Assembly (NCBI RefSeq): GCF_900187505.1
Contig: NZ_FYDL01000006.1
Coordinates: forward strand, 124,001 to 188,000
Direction: 5' to 3'
Source: Pseudomonas sp. Irchel s3h17
Lineage (GTDB): Bacteria; Pseudomonadota; Gammaproteobacteria; Pseudomonadales; Pseudomonadaceae
DNA: 64,000 nucleotides
Positions 17,308 through 25,027 of the stretch are shown here, piece after piece; positions within the stretch are counted from its first letter, which is position 1, and each line of letters starts with the position of its first letter. The position numbers and the translations under genes were made by a program. Under the pieces are notes generated by a model, which saw nothing but the letters and a program-made list of their open reading frames with translations, did not search any database and was not told where the DNA came from.

Positions 17308-18424
17308 AGCCCCCCAGCCCGCCGCCAAGACACCCGAGCCGGTGGCCGATCCGGTGAACAAGGGCGTCAAATGGGTGTTGCTGCTGATTGTGCTGAGCCT
17401 GGCCTGGTACCTGCTGGCCGACCGCTTCACCCCCTATACGCAGCAGGCCCGCGTGGGGGCCTTTGTGATTCCGGTCGCCTCGGAGGTCTCGGGCCGGGTG
17501 ATCCGGGTCAATGTCCGCAACAACCAGGACGTCAAGGCCGGCGATGTGCTGTTCGAGGTGGATCAGCAGCCGTACCAGATCGCCGTCGACCGCGCGCGCT
17601 CGGACCTTGACTCGACTCGTCGCCAGATTGCTGCCAGCACGGCCGGGATTGCCTCGGCACAAGCGTCCTTGCGCGCAGCCCAGGCCAACGAACTCAAGAC
17701 CAAGCAGGACAACCAGCGCCTCGAGGGCCTGTATCGCCAGGACCCCGGGACAATCTCCGTACGCCTGCTGGAAGTTTCGCGGGCCAATCGTGAACAGGCG
17801 GTCAGCCAGGTCGCCGCCGCGCGGGCCGAAGTGCAACGCGCCCGCGAAACGGAAGGTGGCAGTGACGAAGACAACGCGATGCTGCGCAGCGCCACCTCGG
17901 CCCTGGAGAAAGCCCAGCTGGATCTGGCCAACACCCAGGTGCGCGCCAGTTCCGCCGGGTTGATCACCGACTTGCGCACCGATGTCGGGCAATTTGCCGC
18001 CGCCGGCAACCCGGTCATGACCCTCATCGCCATCCACGACGTATGGATCAGCGCCGACATGACCGAGAACAACCTGGGCCTGGTGGCCCCGGACACCCCG
18101 GTCTCGATTGTCCTCGACGCCCTGCCTGGCGAGGTCTTCGAAGGCCGGGTGCGGAGCATCGGCTATGGCGTGAGTGTCGGCCAGAGCACGCCCCCCGGCT
18201 CGCTGCCGACGGTGCAGAACAGCCGCGACTGGTTACGTCCGGCACAGCGCTTCCCGGTGATCATCGAGTTCGCCCCCGGCGCACTGGACCAGCTACGCGA
18301 TCTGCGCGGCATACGTTCCGGCGGGCAGGCCGAAGTGATGGCCTTCCCTAGTCCCGGCAACCCGCTGAACCCGATTGGCCGTGCATTCCTGCGGTTCATG
18401 AGCTGGCTGTCCTATGTCTACTAA
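17300..18424 (+). CDS. HlyD-type membrane fusion protein (AaeA/EmrA-like)
   Basis: A 374-residue periplasmic adaptor. One N-terminal membrane anchor (about 26-44) is followed by a biotinyl-lipoyl half (VIPVASEVSGRV, then DVKAGDVLFEVD), a long alpha-helical hairpin (about 90-200), the second lipoyl half (VRASSAGLITDLR) and a beta-barrel domain. It links the inner-membrane pump to the outer-membrane channel encoded upstream. Overlaps of 8 and 11 bases with its neighbours show tight translational coupling. The architecture and the DUF2955 partner resemble AaeA of the aromatic carboxylic acid exporter, although the substrate is not shown. Confidence 0.92.
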   Translation: MTEAPQPAAKTPEPVADPVNKGVKWVLLLIVLSLAWYLLADRFTPYTQQARVGAFVIPVASEVSGRVIRVNVRNNQDVKAGDVLFEVDQQPYQIAVDRARSDLDSTRRQIAASTAGIASAQASLRAAQANELKTKQDNQRLEGLYRQDPGTISVRLLEVSRANREQAVSQVAAARAEVQRARETEGGSDEDNAMLRSATSALEKAQLDLANTQVRASSAGLITDLRTDVGQFAAAGNPVMTLIAIHDVWISADMTENNLGLVAPDTPVSIVLDALPGEVFEGRVRSIGYGVSVGQSTPPGSLPTVQNSRDWLRPAQRFPVIIEFAPGALDQLRDLRGIRSGGQAEVMAFPSPGNPLNPIGRAFLRFMSWLSYVY

Positions 18425-19436
18425 GCATGATCCTCGTGCCCAACGTACTCTGCGCCTGGCGACAGGCACGGCGTTGTGCCTGGCGATCAGCTTCGCGATG
18501 GGACTCTCGATCCCCTTCCTCGCGCCGGTGCTGTGCCTGCTGCTGGGCATGGCAAACCGGCCGCTATCCTTCAAGGCCGGGGTCGGCCTGGCACTGGCCG
18601 TGATGTTGACCACCGGCTGCGGTCTGCTGCTGATCCCGGTACTGGTTTACTACCCCGCGACCGGTGTCCTGTTGATCAGCCTGGGGTTGTTCCTGGCGTT
18701 CCGCCACGGCTTGCAAGGGGGCAACAACCTGATCGTCACCTTCCTGATGATTGGCTTGACCATGATTTCGGCAGCCGGTGTCGCCGATTTCGGGTCGGCG
18801 GTCGCGGTCATCGCCGCGCTGATCACTGGCTTGTCGCTTGCCGTGATGGCCGTAACGTTCAGCCATTGGCTGTTTCCCGAACCGGCCCAGCCCGCGCGAC
18901 CACCCGCCACAGCCACCATGCCGCCCGAGGAAGTCAACCGAGTGGCGTTGCGCGCCACCTTGATCGTGATCCCTACCTTCCTGCTGGCCCTGATCGACCC
19001 GAGCAAATACCTGCCGATCATCCTCAAGGCGGTCAGCCTGGGGCAACAAAGCTCCACCACAAACACCCGCAACGCCGCTCACGAACTCCTGGGGTCTACC
19101 CTGCTCGGCGGCGTGCTGGCCATCGCGTTCTGGTGCGCGCTCAGCCTGTTCGTGCACTTATGGATGTTTTTCCTGTGGATGCTGCTGTTCGGCTTACTGG
19201 TCGGGCGCAAGCTGTATCGCCTGAGTCCGACGTTGCAGACCCCAGGCTTCTGGCTCAATACCCTGATCACCATGATCATCCTGCTGGGTCAATCGGTGCA
19301 GGACAGTGCCGCCGGCAAGGACGTCTACACCGCGTTTGCCATGCGTATGGGGCTGTTCATCGTCGTCACCCTCTATGCCTGCCTGATGGTCTACTGGCTC
19401 GAGCAACGCCGACCCGCTCCCAAACGCGCCCACTGA
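18414..19436 (+). CDS. DUF2955/FUSC-type inner membrane efflux component (AaeB-like)
   Basis: A 340-residue membrane protein with about ten predicted helices in two clusters (residues 15-155 and 180-330) separated by a Pro/Ala-rich loop (about 160-175). The pattern matches the DUF2955 family, relatives of the fusaric acid/aromatic acid exporter superfamily. Such proteins are found beside HlyD-type adaptors. It would be the energised inner-membrane part of this tripartite pump. Its ATG lies inside the adaptor gene's 3' end (11-base overlap). Confidence 0.85.
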   Translation: MSTKHDPRAQRTLRLATGTALCLAISFAMGLSIPFLAPVLCLLLGMANRPLSFKAGVGLALAVMLTTGCGLLLIPVLVYYPATGVLLISLGLFLAFRHGLQGGNNLIVTFLMIGLTMISAAGVADFGSAVAVIAALITGLSLAVMAVTFSHWLFPEPAQPARPPATATMPPEEVNRVALRATLIVIPTFLLALIDPSKYLPIILKAVSLGQQSSTTNTRNAAHELLGSTLLGGVLAIAFWCALSLFVHLWMFFLWMLLFGLLVGRKLYRLSPTLQTPGFWLNTLITMIILLGQSVQDSAAGKDVYTAFAMRMGLFIVVTLYACLMVYWLEQRRPAPKRAH

Positions 19437-19446
19437 GGAAATTGCA

Positions 19447-19896
19447 ATGCTGCACAATCTGCTGGCCGGTATACCCGTGATGTTGCTCTGCCTGCTGCTG
19501 CAAGGCGTTTTCGTGACCGTCTGCCTGCGCCAATACGTGAGAATCCGTGAAGACCATGCCGGACGGATCTCGCAATGGATGAACATGGTCCTGTTGTCGA
19601 CCGCGATGCTGCTGATGCTGATCGGCAACTTTGTGCAAATCGGCATCTGGGCCGCGCTGTTCATGCTGATCGGCGAATTCGATGATTACACCACTGCCGT
19701 GTATCACTCAGGCGTCAACTTCGCGACCCTGGGTTACGGCGACATGGTCATGTCCCCGCCCTGGCGCCTGTTGGGCCCCATGGAAGCGGCCAACGGCATC
19801 CTGATGTTTGGCGTCTCGACCGCCGTGATGACCGCGGCGGTCATGGACGTGATCAAGCACACCGTGCAAAGCCTGGAAAAACGCTCCGGGCGCTAA
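19447..19896 (+). CDS. Small potassium channel-like protein
   Basis: A 149-residue protein with an N-terminal helix (about 5-27), a second helix (about 42-66), a pore loop carrying the K+ selectivity filter (TLGYGDM, near residue 98) and a final helix (about 113-134). This is a two-pore-helix ion channel domain without a ligand-binding C-terminal domain. GAGGAAA precedes the ATG, which is only 10 bases after the DUF2955 stop, so it is probably part of the efflux operon. The reason for the pairing is unclear; K+ flux could compensate for charge during export. That is inference. Confidence 0.85.
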   Translation: MLHNLLAGIPVMLLCLLLQGVFVTVCLRQYVRIREDHAGRISQWMNMVLLSTAMLLMLIGNFVQIGIWAALFMLIGEFDDYTTAVYHSGVNFATLGYGDMVMSPPWRLLGPMEAANGILMFGVSTAVMTAAVMDVIKHTVQSLEKRSGR

Positions 19897-20075
19897 CTGA
19901 TGTGGCAGCACCCGCTGGACGATACAACCTGTCTGTTGCATAGACGGGTTGAATCCACAGCCAGAAACGGGCTGCACCACGTCCCGCCACTACCTGCACT
20001 TTCATTGATAAATGTCTGGGTATTGTTCGGCCGGGTCTGAATAATACTTTTTTCAGGCTCTTAAATAGGCTACTG

Positions 20076-21290
20076 ATGACCGCCCAGCTTTTTCCTGTTC
20101 ATGGTCTCGTGAGCTTCACGCTCGCCATCGTGCTGCTGTTTCTTGGCAAGACCATCGTCCAGCACACCACCTTGCTGCGCCAATACTGTATTCCCGAATC
20201 GGTCGTCGGTGGCTTCATCTGCGCAGCGGTAACTACCCTGCTCTACTACGGTCTCAACATCCAGATCGAATTCGAGCTGCAGGTACGCGACACACTGCTG
20301 CTGTATTTTTTTGCCGGCATCGGCCTCAAATCGGATGTACGCCAACTGATCAAGGGCGGGCGCCCGCTGCTGATCCTGGTCGTGCTCGCCGGCGTGTTCA
20401 TCGTCCTGCAAAACCTCCTGGGCATGAGTGTGGCCGAGGCGTTCGGGCTGGATCCCAAGGCGGGCCTGATGGTGGGTTCGATCGCCCTCACGGGAGGCGT
20501 TGGCACCACGCTGGCCTGGGCGCCGCTGTTCGTCGAAAAGCTGGGCATCCAGAACGCGCATGAACTGGGAATCGCCAGCAACACCATTGGCCTGATTGCC
20601 GCTTGCGTGATCGGTGGCCCTATCGCCAACCGTTTGATCCGCCGTTATCAGCTAACGCCTTCAAAGGATCTCGCACTGGAAGTCGGCATTCTCGAGACAC
20701 AGCCGAGTAAGCCATTGGATTACTACGATGTGCTCTGGGCCTGGATGTGGCTCAACCTGACCCTGATGCTCGGCTACGGACTCAACCTGCTGCTGGTCAA
20801 GGCCGGGGTCACTCTCCCCAACTTCGTCAGCTGCCTGTTCGCGGGCATCGTCATTCACCACCTCGTGTTGGCCCTGATCGGCGAACAGCGCCTGAAAACC
20901 TGGAGCGGCGCCAGCCAGGGCTTGTCGCTGATCTCCGATATCTGCCTGGGGATGTTTCTGACCATGGCCCTGATGGGCCTCCAGTTATGGCAACTCAGTG
21001 GCGCGCTGATGTTTATCCTGTGCACATTGACCCTGCAGATCACATTGAGCATTGCCTATACGCTACTGGTGGTCTTCCGCTTCATGGGCCGTGATTACGA
21101 AGCCAGCGTGATCGCCTCGGGATTCGGAGGCATTACCCTCGGCTCCACGGCGACCGCCATCGTCAACATGACGACCGTGACCCAGAAGTACGGTGCGGCT
21201 AACCAGGCCTTCCTCATCGTACCGTTGGTGTGCGGCTTTTTCATTGACCTGCTCAACGCCTTGATCATCGGCCTGTTCAGTGGCCTTTAG
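20076..21290 (+). CDS. gltS: Sodium/glutamate symporter
   Basis: A 404-residue inner-membrane carrier, close to the 401 residues of E. coli GltS. Two similar halves each contain a re-entrant loop with Gly/Thr/Ser-rich motifs: GSIALTGGVGTTLAW in the first half and ASGFGGITLGSTATAIVNM in the second. It imports glutamate with Na+. The start follows an AT-rich 180-base gap with no strong ribosome-binding site. It is flanked by the efflux operon and a divergently regulated accessory block. Confidence 0.93.
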   Translation: MTAQLFPVHGLVSFTLAIVLLFLGKTIVQHTTLLRQYCIPESVVGGFICAAVTTLLYYGLNIQIEFELQVRDTLLLYFFAGIGLKSDVRQLIKGGRPLLILVVLAGVFIVLQNLLGMSVAEAFGLDPKAGLMVGSIALTGGVGTTLAWAPLFVEKLGIQNAHELGIASNTIGLIAACVIGGPIANRLIRRYQLTPSKDLALEVGILETQPSKPLDYYDVLWAWMWLNLTLMLGYGLNLLLVKAGVTLPNFVSCLFAGIVIHHLVLALIGEQRLKTWSGASQGLSLISDICLGMFLTMALMGLQLWQLSGALMFILCTLTLQITLSIAYTLLVVFRFMGRDYEASVIASGFGGITLGSTATAIVNMTTVTQKYGAANQAFLIVPLVCGFFIDLLNALIIGLFSGL

Positions 21291-21406
21291 CGTCTGTCCA
21301 GGCGGTATCGAACGGCTGCGGCCAAACGTGCCTCGGTAGAATCCGGGGGGCTGATGGCCGTGTTTGTCGACCGTGGGTGATGGATTCGCGACGGCCGCCG
21401 CCAGGG

Positions 21407-22090
21407 CTAGGGTACGGCGCCGCGAGTACCGGCGAACGTGCTCGTGCCAAGCCAGCGCCAGAGGTTTTGCGCATCCTGCGCGGCACCGTCTACACGCAGC
21501 TCTCGCGATTGAAGCACCTCCTGCGGTGTGCGGTCGCCAGTCCACACCTCGGTCAACGCCCGCACGCTAGAGTCCACGACAAGCGTCAGGTCGCGTCCGG
21601 GGTCGTCGCGGCACAGGTCTGCCACGCCCTGCTCGACCACCAGCCACCACGCTTGCTCGCCGGGCCGCGCGTCGCGGAACCTGAAGTGGATGACCACCGG
21701 TCGGGACGGGAACGCCTCAATGTGCGCAAATCGGCGCACGTCCCACATGAGCAGGCCCGCGTCGAGTTCGTCGTCGCGAAGGCGACTGCCGATCCAGCGC
21801 GCCCCCCAATGGCCGAGCGCCATGATAATGGGGCGCAAATCCTCGCCCGCCTCGGTCAGGCTGTACTCCCAGACTTTGCCGGCGGCCGTGCGGTGCACGA
21901 CACCGATACCTTCCAGATGGCGCAGCCGCTGTGCCAGCAGGCTGGTGGACATCCGTGGTACGCCTCGGTGCAGTTCATTGAAGCGCTTGCTACCGCACAG
22001 CAGCTCGCGCACGACCAAAGGTGTCCAGCGCTCGCACAGTGCTTCAGCACCGCGTGCGACCGTGCAGAACTGACCGTAGCTATCTTCCAT
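21407..22090 (-). CDS. HxlR-family transcriptional regulator with C-terminal SCP2-like domain
   Basis: A 227-residue regulator. The N-terminal 100 residues form the HxlR winged helix: the typical CERWTPLVVRELLCG, then KRFNELHRGVPRMSTSLLAQRLRHLE, and the wing (VWEYSLTEAGEDL). The C-terminal half resembles the SCP2/sterol-carrier-like extension found in longer HxlR proteins and might bind a hydrophobic ligand. The ATG at 22090 fits the family; the ORF could extend to 22183 but that part overlaps the divergent promoter. It is divergent from the nitrilase gene and probably controls it. Confidence 0.85.
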   Translation of the reverse strand: MEDSYGQFCTVARGAEALCERWTPLVVRELLCGSKRFNELHRGVPRMSTSLLAQRLRHLEGIGVVHRTAAGKVWEYSLTEAGEDLRPIIMALGHWGARWIGSRLRDDELDAGLLMWDVRRFAHIEAFPSRPVVIHFRFRDARPGEQAWWLVVEQGVADLCRDDPGRDLTLVVDSSVRALTEVWTGDRTPQEVLQSRELRVDGAAQDAQNLWRWLGTSTFAGTRGAVP

Positions 22091-22194
22091 CGCCAGGACT
22101 CCACCACTCCAACGCTTCAGATTCTGAACTAGCCTCGCGACCTCGTCACGCGCACGCTGAGACCTTCGAAAGCCAACCGCCACAGGAGAACGCC

Positions 22195-23136
22195 ATGACG
22201 ATGATCGCCATCATCCAGCGCCCGCCAGTGCTGCTCGATCGCAGCGCGACAATCGCCCGGGCCGTGCAATCGGTCGCCGAGGCCGCGGCTGCGGGAGCCT
22301 CGCTGATCGTTTTGCCCGAACAGTTCATTCCAGGTTACCCGTCATGGATCTGGCGGCTGGCGGCGGGAAGGGACGGAACTGTAATGGGCCAGTTGCATGC
22401 GCGGCTACTGGCCAACGCCGTCGATATCGCGAACGGTGACCTCAGCCAATTGTGCGAAGCCGCCAGGGTTCACGCCGTGACAATCGTATGCGGCATGAAT
22501 GAATGCGAGCGGTGTCATGGCGGCGGCACGCTCTACAACACTGTAGTCGTTATCGGCGCGAACGGCGAAGTGCTCAACCGACACCGCAAGCTGATGCCAA
22601 CCAATCCCGAGCGCATGGTGCATGGCTTCGGTGATGCAAGCGGGTTGCGCACGGTCGATACGCCGGTCGGCCGCGTTGGTGCGCTCATCTGCTGGGAAAA
22701 CTACATGCCGCTGGCACGCTATGCACTGTATGCCCAAGGGGTGGAGATCTACGTCGCACCCACGTACGACAGTGGCGATGGCTGGATCAGCACGATGCGC
22801 CACATTGCACTCGAAGGCCGCTGTTGGGTGATCGGCAGCGGCACGTTGCTGCGCGGCAGCGACATCCCCGACGACTTCCCGGCGCGTACGCAGCTGTTTC
22901 CCGATCCGGACGAATGGATCAACGACGGCGACTCGGTGGTGGTCGATCCCCAAGGCCGGATCACAGCCGGCCCGTTACACCGGGAGGCAGGCATCCTGTA
23001 TGCGGACATCGACGTCACACTCGTGGCGCCAGCGCGACGGACACTCGACGTCACCGGGCACTACGCGCGCCCTGATATTTTCGAACTGCAGGTGCGGCGC
23101 ACACCGGCGACAGCGGTGCACTACATTGACGAGTGA
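22195..23136 (+). CDS. Nitrilase (carbon-nitrogen hydrolase)
   Basis: A 313-residue member of the nitrilase superfamily, branch 1 by motif. The catalytic triad is visible: Glu42 (LPEQF), Lys132 (HRKLMPT) and Cys166 (ALICWENYMP), with the second conserved Glu nearby. It would hydrolyse a nitrile to a carboxylic acid and ammonia; the substrate is unknown. AGGAGA precedes the ATG at 22195. Genes on either side are an HxlR regulator (divergent) and a GFA-family protein (same strand, 72 bases downstream), together looking like a small catabolic or detoxification unit. Confidence 0.9.
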   Translation: MTMIAIIQRPPVLLDRSATIARAVQSVAEAAAAGASLIVLPEQFIPGYPSWIWRLAAGRDGTVMGQLHARLLANAVDIANGDLSQLCEAARVHAVTIVCGMNECERCHGGGTLYNTVVVIGANGEVLNRHRKLMPTNPERMVHGFGDASGLRTVDTPVGRVGALICWENYMPLARYALYAQGVEIYVAPTYDSGDGWISTMRHIALEGRCWVIGSGTLLRGSDIPDDFPARTQLFPDPDEWINDGDSVVVDPQGRITAGPLHREAGILYADIDVTLVAPARRTLDVTGHYARPDIFELQVRRTPATAVHYIDE

Positions 23137-23158
23137 AGGTGGGCAACGTTCAGACGAT

Positions 23159-23181
23159 CCATGCCACGTCCAGTGGCATGG
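23159..23181 (+). repeat. Perfect 9-bp inverted repeat between nitrilase and GFA genes
   Basis: CCATGCCAC and GTGGCATGG flank a 5-base loop. No T-run follows. It sits 27 bases before the GFA start and could be an operator or an mRNA-stabilising hairpin. Confidence 0.5.
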
Positions 23182-23208
23182 CCTGACAATGGGTCAAGGA
23201 GTCATTCC

Positions 23209-23643
23209 ATGAGTATTGAACAGTCTTACAAGGGCAGCTGTTTCTGCGGCGCAGTCGAGTTCACAGTCAGCGGCGAGCCGGCCGCGATGGGCTACTGCCA
23301 TTGCGAGTCGTGTCGGCATTGGTCGGCAGGGCCGGTCAATGCCTTCACGCTATGGAAACCCGAGGCGGTGCAAGTGACTCGGGGTGCCGACAACATTGGC
23401 ACCTACAACAAGACGCCGCAGAGTTACCGCAAGTGGTGCAAGACGTGCGGCGGGCACCTCTTCACCGATCACCCGGGGATGGGGCTCATCGACGTGTATG
23501 CCGCAGTCATCCCGGATCTCGCGTACTCACCAGGCGTTCACGTCCATTATCAGGAGACTGTGCTGCGCATCAAGGATGGATTGCCCAAGCTGAAGGATGT
23601 CCCCAGTGAATTAGGGGGATCGGGCATCAGCGTGGACGAATAG
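23209..23643 (+). CDS. GFA (glutathione-dependent formaldehyde-activating)-like zinc protein
   Basis: A 144-residue GFA/CENP-V-fold protein. Zinc-ligand cysteines occur in the expected pattern: SCFCGAVEF at the start, YCHCESCR near residue 30, and WCKTCGG near residue 82. The family is named for glutathione-formaldehyde adduct formation, but most members have no proven activity. Here the position behind a nitrilase suggests a role in handling an aldehyde or cyanide-related product, which is inference. The start has AAGGAG about 8 bases upstream. Confidence 0.85.
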   Translation: MSIEQSYKGSCFCGAVEFTVSGEPAAMGYCHCESCRHWSAGPVNAFTLWKPEAVQVTRGADNIGTYNKTPQSYRKWCKTCGGHLFTDHPGMGLIDVYAAVIPDLAYSPGVHVHYQETVLRIKDGLPKLKDVPSELGGSGISVDE

Positions 23644-23893
23644 CGCTAGCAAGGTAAGCGTGCGGCGAGCACACCGCCCTGCTCCCAACGCCAAGGACGA
23701 TGGTGTCCGCGCGATTCAGGTGGACACCCCGTCCGGGCTTGGCGGAGCCGGCTGGATGACTTTGCCCGACGCATACAGTTGCTGGCCTGAAGGGACACTC
23801 GTGTTAGCGTTGGCTGTAAAACTCGAATCAGAGGTAGACGATCCCAGTCACATTGTGGACCCTATGCACCCGATCAGGAGGCTTAGCCAGCGT

Positions 23894-24259
23894 ATGAACA
23901 AACCGTATCTCTCGATTTCCCTATCCCTGTTGTTGGCTGCGAGCGTGATGCCGACCGCTCACGCCAAACAACCAGCCGCCAACCAGTCGCCGACGCCAGG
24001 CGTGCTCTGCGACCGCTATGTATGCGCCGACGACAAAGGGATTTCCCACGAACTGACAGAAAAGTATCTCGGCAAGAAAGCCGCCGCGAACACGCTGTTC
24101 GCAATGCCCGACGTCGACCTGACCGAGTTCACGTTTGCCAACGGGATTTTCTGCGACGTGAAGGAGCGGCTATGCCGGGAGGATCGCTACTATGGCGCGA
24201 ACGGAAAGCGCTCAGGGGCCATCTCCAAGAAATACACCAAACTGCTGTTCGGCGAATAA
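23894..24259 (+). CDS. Secreted YcgJ/Fels-1 prophage-like protein
   Basis: A 121-residue precursor with a signal peptide (about 1-25, ending AHAK). The mature domain has four cysteines (VLCDRYVCAD and GIFCDVKERLC) and the conserved segment DLTEFTFANGIFCDVKE, as in the YcgJ/Fels-1-like family of unknown function. An AGGAGG lies 12 bases upstream of this ATG, rather far. The ORF starting at 23660 would bury the signal peptide. The gap between this gene and the GFA gene (about 250 bases) shows no clear feature. Confidence 0.72.
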   Translation: MNKPYLSISLSLLLAASVMPTAHAKQPAANQSPTPGVLCDRYVCADDKGISHELTEKYLGKKAAANTLFAMPDVDLTEFTFANGIFCDVKERLCREDRYYGANGKRSGAISKKYTKLLFGE

Positions 24260-24555
24260 CCGTAGGGGAAAAAACCTGGAGGCGTGCCAGCTGAAGTCGT
24301 GGATGACGTGTTAGCCAAGTGGGCCGAGATCCTCGAAGACGGCACCAGCGGGTATCTCGGCGGTTGATCAACATGTGCAACATTGCCAGGCGCGAGAACT
24401 AAACGATCTAATCCTTCGGGCCGCTCAGGTGCATACTGAGTGATGGGCTCTTGGCCAATGAGTTTAGGGAGTCCACCACGTATCTACTTTCCAGGAGCTT
24501 GCACCTTCCTTTCTGACAAAAGTCACTTGGCTGACTCCCGTCGAGGCAAGTCACC
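24260..24555. other. Intergenic stretch with possible coding scraps
   Basis: About 300 bases. A 27-codon open stretch from 24282 to 24367 with gene-like codon use ends in TGA, and another short frame ends at about 24402. Both lack a credible start or ribosome-binding site, and I cannot assign them. They may be debris of a deleted gene. The last 100 bases probably contain the promoter of the DUF1652 gene, but no clear hexamers stand out. Confidence 0.3.
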
Positions 24556-24822
24556 ATGTTATCGACTTTAGAACTACGTCACCTGGTAGAGCAAAGCTTC
24601 CTCCCGACCCGCTGCGAATGCATGGTTGACCCAACGGCAGCATTGACCGTACGTTTTTTTCAAGGTACCTCGAATCAAGAAATGCTCGTTGTCACCGGAA
24701 TCTCGATTGCCCCGCTCAACAACGGTTTTGCCATCGCGAGCCTGATCGCGGATCTTCGTAAGGAGCTCGAACGTGCCGGCTCAGCCCCGCTGTACCTGGC
24801 ACATTATTCTGCCAACACGTAG
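24556..24822 (+). CDS. DUF1652 family protein
   Basis: An 88-residue protein matching the Pseudomonas DUF1652 pattern: an N-terminal LELRHLVEQSFLPTRCEC motif, a basic/hydrophobic strand region (TVRFFQ) and the C-terminal ASLIADLRKELE helix. Function is unknown. It stands alone before the c-di-GMP operon, with about 200 bases between them. Confidence 0.8.
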   Translation: MLSTLELRHLVEQSFLPTRCECMVDPTAALTVRFFQGTSNQEMLVVTGISIAPLNNGFAIASLIADLRKELERAGSAPLYLAHYSANT

Positions 24823-24979
24823 ATCGCAACGCAGCCAGATCCCTCCCTCCTCCTACCCTGCGATGACTTGCAGTACTTCGGCATGAGTTCGACACCCATC
24901 GATTAGCGCTTATAGCAGAGCCTGACTATGCTCAAGCCCTGAATGGATTGCGTACCCGATAGGCAGGAAGGGAAACCAG

Positions 24980-25027
24980 ATGAGCCTATACCTTGAATCC
25001 CCGCGTTTGGCTGGAGTACGGCGATGA
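24980..25027 (+). CDS. Possible 15-codon upstream ORF coupled to the c-di-GMP operon
   Basis: An ATG preceded by AGGAAGGGAAACC opens a 15-codon frame whose TGA overlaps the ATGATG start of the next gene. This is the same overlap style as the rest of the operon. It could be a translational coupler or the remnant of an upstream member; it may also be chance. Confidence 0.35.
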   Translation: MSLYLESPRLAGVRR

